Shown: positions 5,133 through 6,992 of the stretch, in pieces
Layout: each line of letters opens with the position of its first letter
Numbering within the stretch: position 1 is the first letter of the stretch
Assembly: GCA_964560425.1 (NCBI GenBank)
Contig: CAZLLE010000053.1
Coordinates: forward strand, 1-6,992
Reading direction: 5' to 3'
Source: CAZLLE01 sp964560425
GTDB lineage: Bacteria > Campylobacterota > Campylobacteria > Campylobacterales > QNZT01
Length of the DNA stretch: 6,992 nucleotides
Made by a program: the position numbers and the translations under genes
The notes under the pieces: model-generated
Databases searched by the model: none
Seen by the model: only the letters and a program-made list of their open reading frames with translations
What the model was told of the DNA's origin: nothing

Positions 5133-5709
5133 TTTTTACCTTTTTTAAAGCTTTTTTATACTCTTCTTGAAAATTAAGATTTTCAAATGAAGATTCATCA
5201 TCAAAATCTACTATCTTAATATTGATCTGATCAAAAAGATTTTGAAATCTAAATTTTTTCTCACTAATAAGTTTTTCTAATATAGGAATAGAAGATTTTT
5301 TGTAAATTCCACAAAGAGGTTGCATCCCTTTTGGGCTTTTTGCAATTATAGCATCTGCTTCACTATTTTGCATTGTTTCAAAAAGTAACATAAAATCACT
5401 TTTTTGAAAGAATGGTGTATCTACGCTTAAGATAAACATCTCATGTTGCTTAACCTGAGATAAAACAGAAACAAGACCAATAAAAGGAGCACTATCTTTA
5501 AAGTGTCTAAAATCCTCAATAAAATTAGTTTCAAAGTCAAATTTTTTTCTGCTTTTACAACTTACAAAAATTTTACTAAAGTGAGGTTTTAGTCTATTTA
5601 TTTGAAACTCTGTGAGTGTTTTTGAGTCTCCAAATGGAAGAAGTGATTTATCCTCTCCCATTCTACTACTCTTACCTCCTGCAAAGATTACACAAGGTAT
5701 ATCATACAT
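5125..5709 (-). CDS. mobA: Molybdenum cofactor guanylyltransferase MobA
   Basis: MobA transfers GMP from GTP to molybdopterin-Mo to give the guanine dinucleotide cofactor used by DMSO-reductase-family enzymes such as periplasmic nitrate reductase and formate dehydrogenase. The 194 residues match the family. The nucleotide-binding signature FAGGKSSRMGEDKSLLPF (9-26) carries G11, G12, R16, G18, D20 and K21. PFIGLVSVL (75-83) replaces the more usual GPLAG loop. LSVDTPF (94-100) carries the Mg-binding D97. QPLCGIY is at 130-136. The FENLNFQEEY ending (175-184) corresponds to the family's N-x-N motif. The ATG is two bases after the leuC stop, with no strong ribosome-binding site of its own, so translation probably reinitiates after leuC. 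Related enzymes such as MocA lack this combination of motifs, so the call is firm. Confidence 0.94.
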   Translation of the reverse strand: MYDIPCVIFAGGKSSRMGEDKSLLPFGDSKTLTEFQINRLKPHFSKIFVSCKSRKKFDFETNFIEDFRHFKDSAPFIGLVSVLSQVKQHEMFILSVDTPFFQKSDFMLLFETMQNSEADAIIAKSPKGMQPLCGIYKKSSIPILEKLISEKKFRFQNLFDQINIKIVDFDDESSFENLNFQEEYKKALKKVKNG

Positions 5710-5711
5710 TT

Positions 5712-6977
5712 TTATAAATCTCTAGGGTCTGTGATCTTACCAGTGATAGCACTAGCAGCCGCAACAGCTGAGTTTGCCAAATATATTTCACTACTTCTAG
5801 CTCCCATACGACCTACAAAGTTTCTATTGGTTGTGGCGATACATCTCTCATTATCTCCCAAAATTCCCATATATCCACCAAGACATGCACCACAAGTAGG
5901 ATTACTCACTACTGCACCAGCTTCAATCAAAATATCAATTAATCCCTCTTTTTGAGCTTGTTGAGAGATCTTTTGTGTTGCAGGAGTTACAATTAATCTT
6001 GTTCTTCTTGAGACTTTTTTGCCTTTAAGTATCTTTGCTGCAATACGAAGATCACCCAAGCGACCATTTGTACAACTTCCAATAAATACTTGATCTACAC
6101 TCAAATCATCCTCTACAGCTTGTCGTATAGATTTTCCATTTGATGGTAAATGAGGATAAGCTATTACTGGATCAAGATTGCTTACATCAATTTCAATGGT
6201 TTTGATATAAGAGGCATCTTCATCTGAGTAGTGATATTTTGGCTCTTCTCTCAAATCTTTACTTGCCAAAAACTCTTTTGTAATATCATCAACAGCTATA
6301 ATTCCATTTTTGGCACCTGCTTCAATTGCCATATTACAAAGGCTAAAACGATCATCCATATCAAGGTATTGGATTGTATCACCAGTGAACTCCAAGGCTT
6401 GATAGAGAGCTCCATCAACACCAATTTGACGGATAATTTCTAAAATAAGATCTTTTCCATAAACAAAAGGTTTTGGTTTGCCACTAAATACAACTTTGAT
6501 AGATTCAGGAACTTTAAACCAATTTCCACCAGTAATCATAGCAAATGCCAAATCAGTAGAACCCATACCAGTAGCAAATGCTCCCAAGGCTCCATGAGTA
6601 CATGTATGAGAATCAGCACCGATAATAACATCCCCCGGAATTACCAACCCTTTTTCAGGTAAAAGAGCATGTTCAATTCCCATATCTTTCTCATCAAAAA
6701 AAAGTTTCAAATCATGTTTATATGCAAATTCACGACTAATTTTAGCTTGATTTGCACTTGCAATATCTTTTGCAGGAATAAAGTGATCCATGACAATAGA
6801 AAAGTTATCAGGCTTTGCCAACTTCTCTGCTCCACTCTCTTCAAATGCTCTAATTGATATAGGTGTAGTTATATCATTTCCAATAACCATGTCGATATCA
6901 CATCGAATAATTTCACCCGCTTTTACTTCTTTGCCAACATGTTGGCTAAAGATTTTTTCTGTAATTGTTTGTCCCAT
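5712..6977 (-). CDS. leuC: 3-isopropylmalate dehydratase large subunit LeuC (short, archaeal-type)
   Basis: LeuC, with the small subunit LeuD, isomerises 2-isopropylmalate to 3-isopropylmalate in leucine synthesis through a [4Fe-4S] cluster. The cluster ligands are visible as C302 in GSCTNGR and C362 and C365 in TCGACLGG. Other aconitase-superfamily marks are MDHFIPAKD (63-71), GADSHTCTHGALGAF (120-134) and RNFVGRMGARSSEIYLANS (385-403). At 421 residues it belongs to the shorter subgroup (E. coli LeuC is 466), whose members include homoaconitase and other isopropylmalate-like dehydratases. The function is most likely leucine synthesis, but the sister enzymes cannot be ruled out without leuD and the neighbouring leu genes. 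The start has a strong ribosome-binding site (AGAGGA) five bases before the ATG. No promoter is visible in the 15 bases upstream, so it may be internal to a longer operon. Confidence 0.94.
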   Translation of the reverse strand: MGQTITEKIFSQHVGKEVKAGEIIRCDIDMVIGNDITTPISIRAFEESGAEKLAKPDNFSIVMDHFIPAKDIASANQAKISREFAYKHDLKLFFDEKDMGIEHALLPEKGLVIPGDVIIGADSHTCTHGALGAFATGMGSTDLAFAMITGGNWFKVPESIKVVFSGKPKPFVYGKDLILEIIRQIGVDGALYQALEFTGDTIQYLDMDDRFSLCNMAIEAGAKNGIIAVDDITKEFLASKDLREEPKYHYSDEDASYIKTIEIDVSNLDPVIAYPHLPSNGKSIRQAVEDDLSVDQVFIGSCTNGRLGDLRIAAKILKGKKVSRRTRLIVTPATQKISQQAQKEGLIDILIEAGAVVSNPTCGACLGGYMGILGDNERCIATTNRNFVGRMGARSSEIYLANSAVAAASAITGKITDPRDL

Positions 6978-6992
6978 AGTTTCCTCTATAAT

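Noticed and set aside
5731..6857. Plus-strand frames inside leuC (5731-5955, 6231-6443, 6669-6857)
   Set aside because: All lie antisense to a complete LeuC with its cluster cysteines; their products are Ile/Phe/Cys-rich without recognisable domains.
1..6992. Mobile elements, CRISPR arrays, tRNA or rRNA genes, toxin-antitoxin or defence genes
   Set aside because: No transposase or integrase motifs, regular spaced repeats, cloverleaf-like sequences or paired toxin-antitoxin frames were seen; the genes are mostly core metabolism.

Overview
The window is AT-rich, densely coded DNA that looks like a chromosome of the Campylobacterota (Epsilonproteobacteria), probably a free-living Sulfurimonas-, Sulfurovum- or Arcobacter-like organism. 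The strongest clue is a response regulator whose DNA-binding half closely resembles HsrA (HP1043) of Helicobacter pylori and CosR of Campylobacter. A short (421-residue) LeuC and the strong A+T bias fit. The genus cannot be fixed from this sequence alone. I see no mobile element, CRISPR array, rRNA or tRNA gene.

Layout. (1) At 1-165, minus strand, lies the N-terminal part of a small protein with two CxxC pairs, cut by the window edge. (2) At 166-277 is a divergent control region with a perfect FNR/Crp-type palindrome and several TATAAT boxes. (3) At 278-2079, plus strand, luxS and bioA overlap by one base. (4) At 2164-3766, plus strand, a CPA2-type cation:proton antiporter is followed by a 67-residue two-helix membrane protein. 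That small gene starts with TTG, and the start lies inside a 9-bp inverted repeat. (5) A hairpin at 3765-3794 separates the convergent units. (6) At 3801-4751, minus strand, the HsrA/CosR-like regulator gene is followed after 11-12 bases by a small coiled-coil phasin-family gene. (7) At 4851-6977, minus strand, leuC, mobA and a Dabb-domain gene are packed with gaps or overlaps of a few bases.

How the genes fit together. LuxS and BioA both touch S-adenosylmethionine metabolism. BioA spends SAM as an amino donor for biotin synthesis, and LuxS recovers homocysteine from the SAH branch while releasing the AI-2 precursor. The leuC-mobA-Dabb group joins unrelated functions (leucine synthesis, molybdenum cofactor guanylylation, a small ferredoxin-like-fold protein) and looks like a housekeeping transcript of convenience. 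The antiporter is probably a Na+/H+ exchanger acting in ion and pH homeostasis.

Most of the window is ordinary core genome. The points worth a second look are regulatory: the FNR-like site placed exactly at -41.5 from a candidate promoter of the zinc-ribbon gene, the hairpin that could bury the TTG start of the 67-residue gene, and the degenerate receiver domain of the HsrA-like regulator. I found no convincing new multi-gene system.
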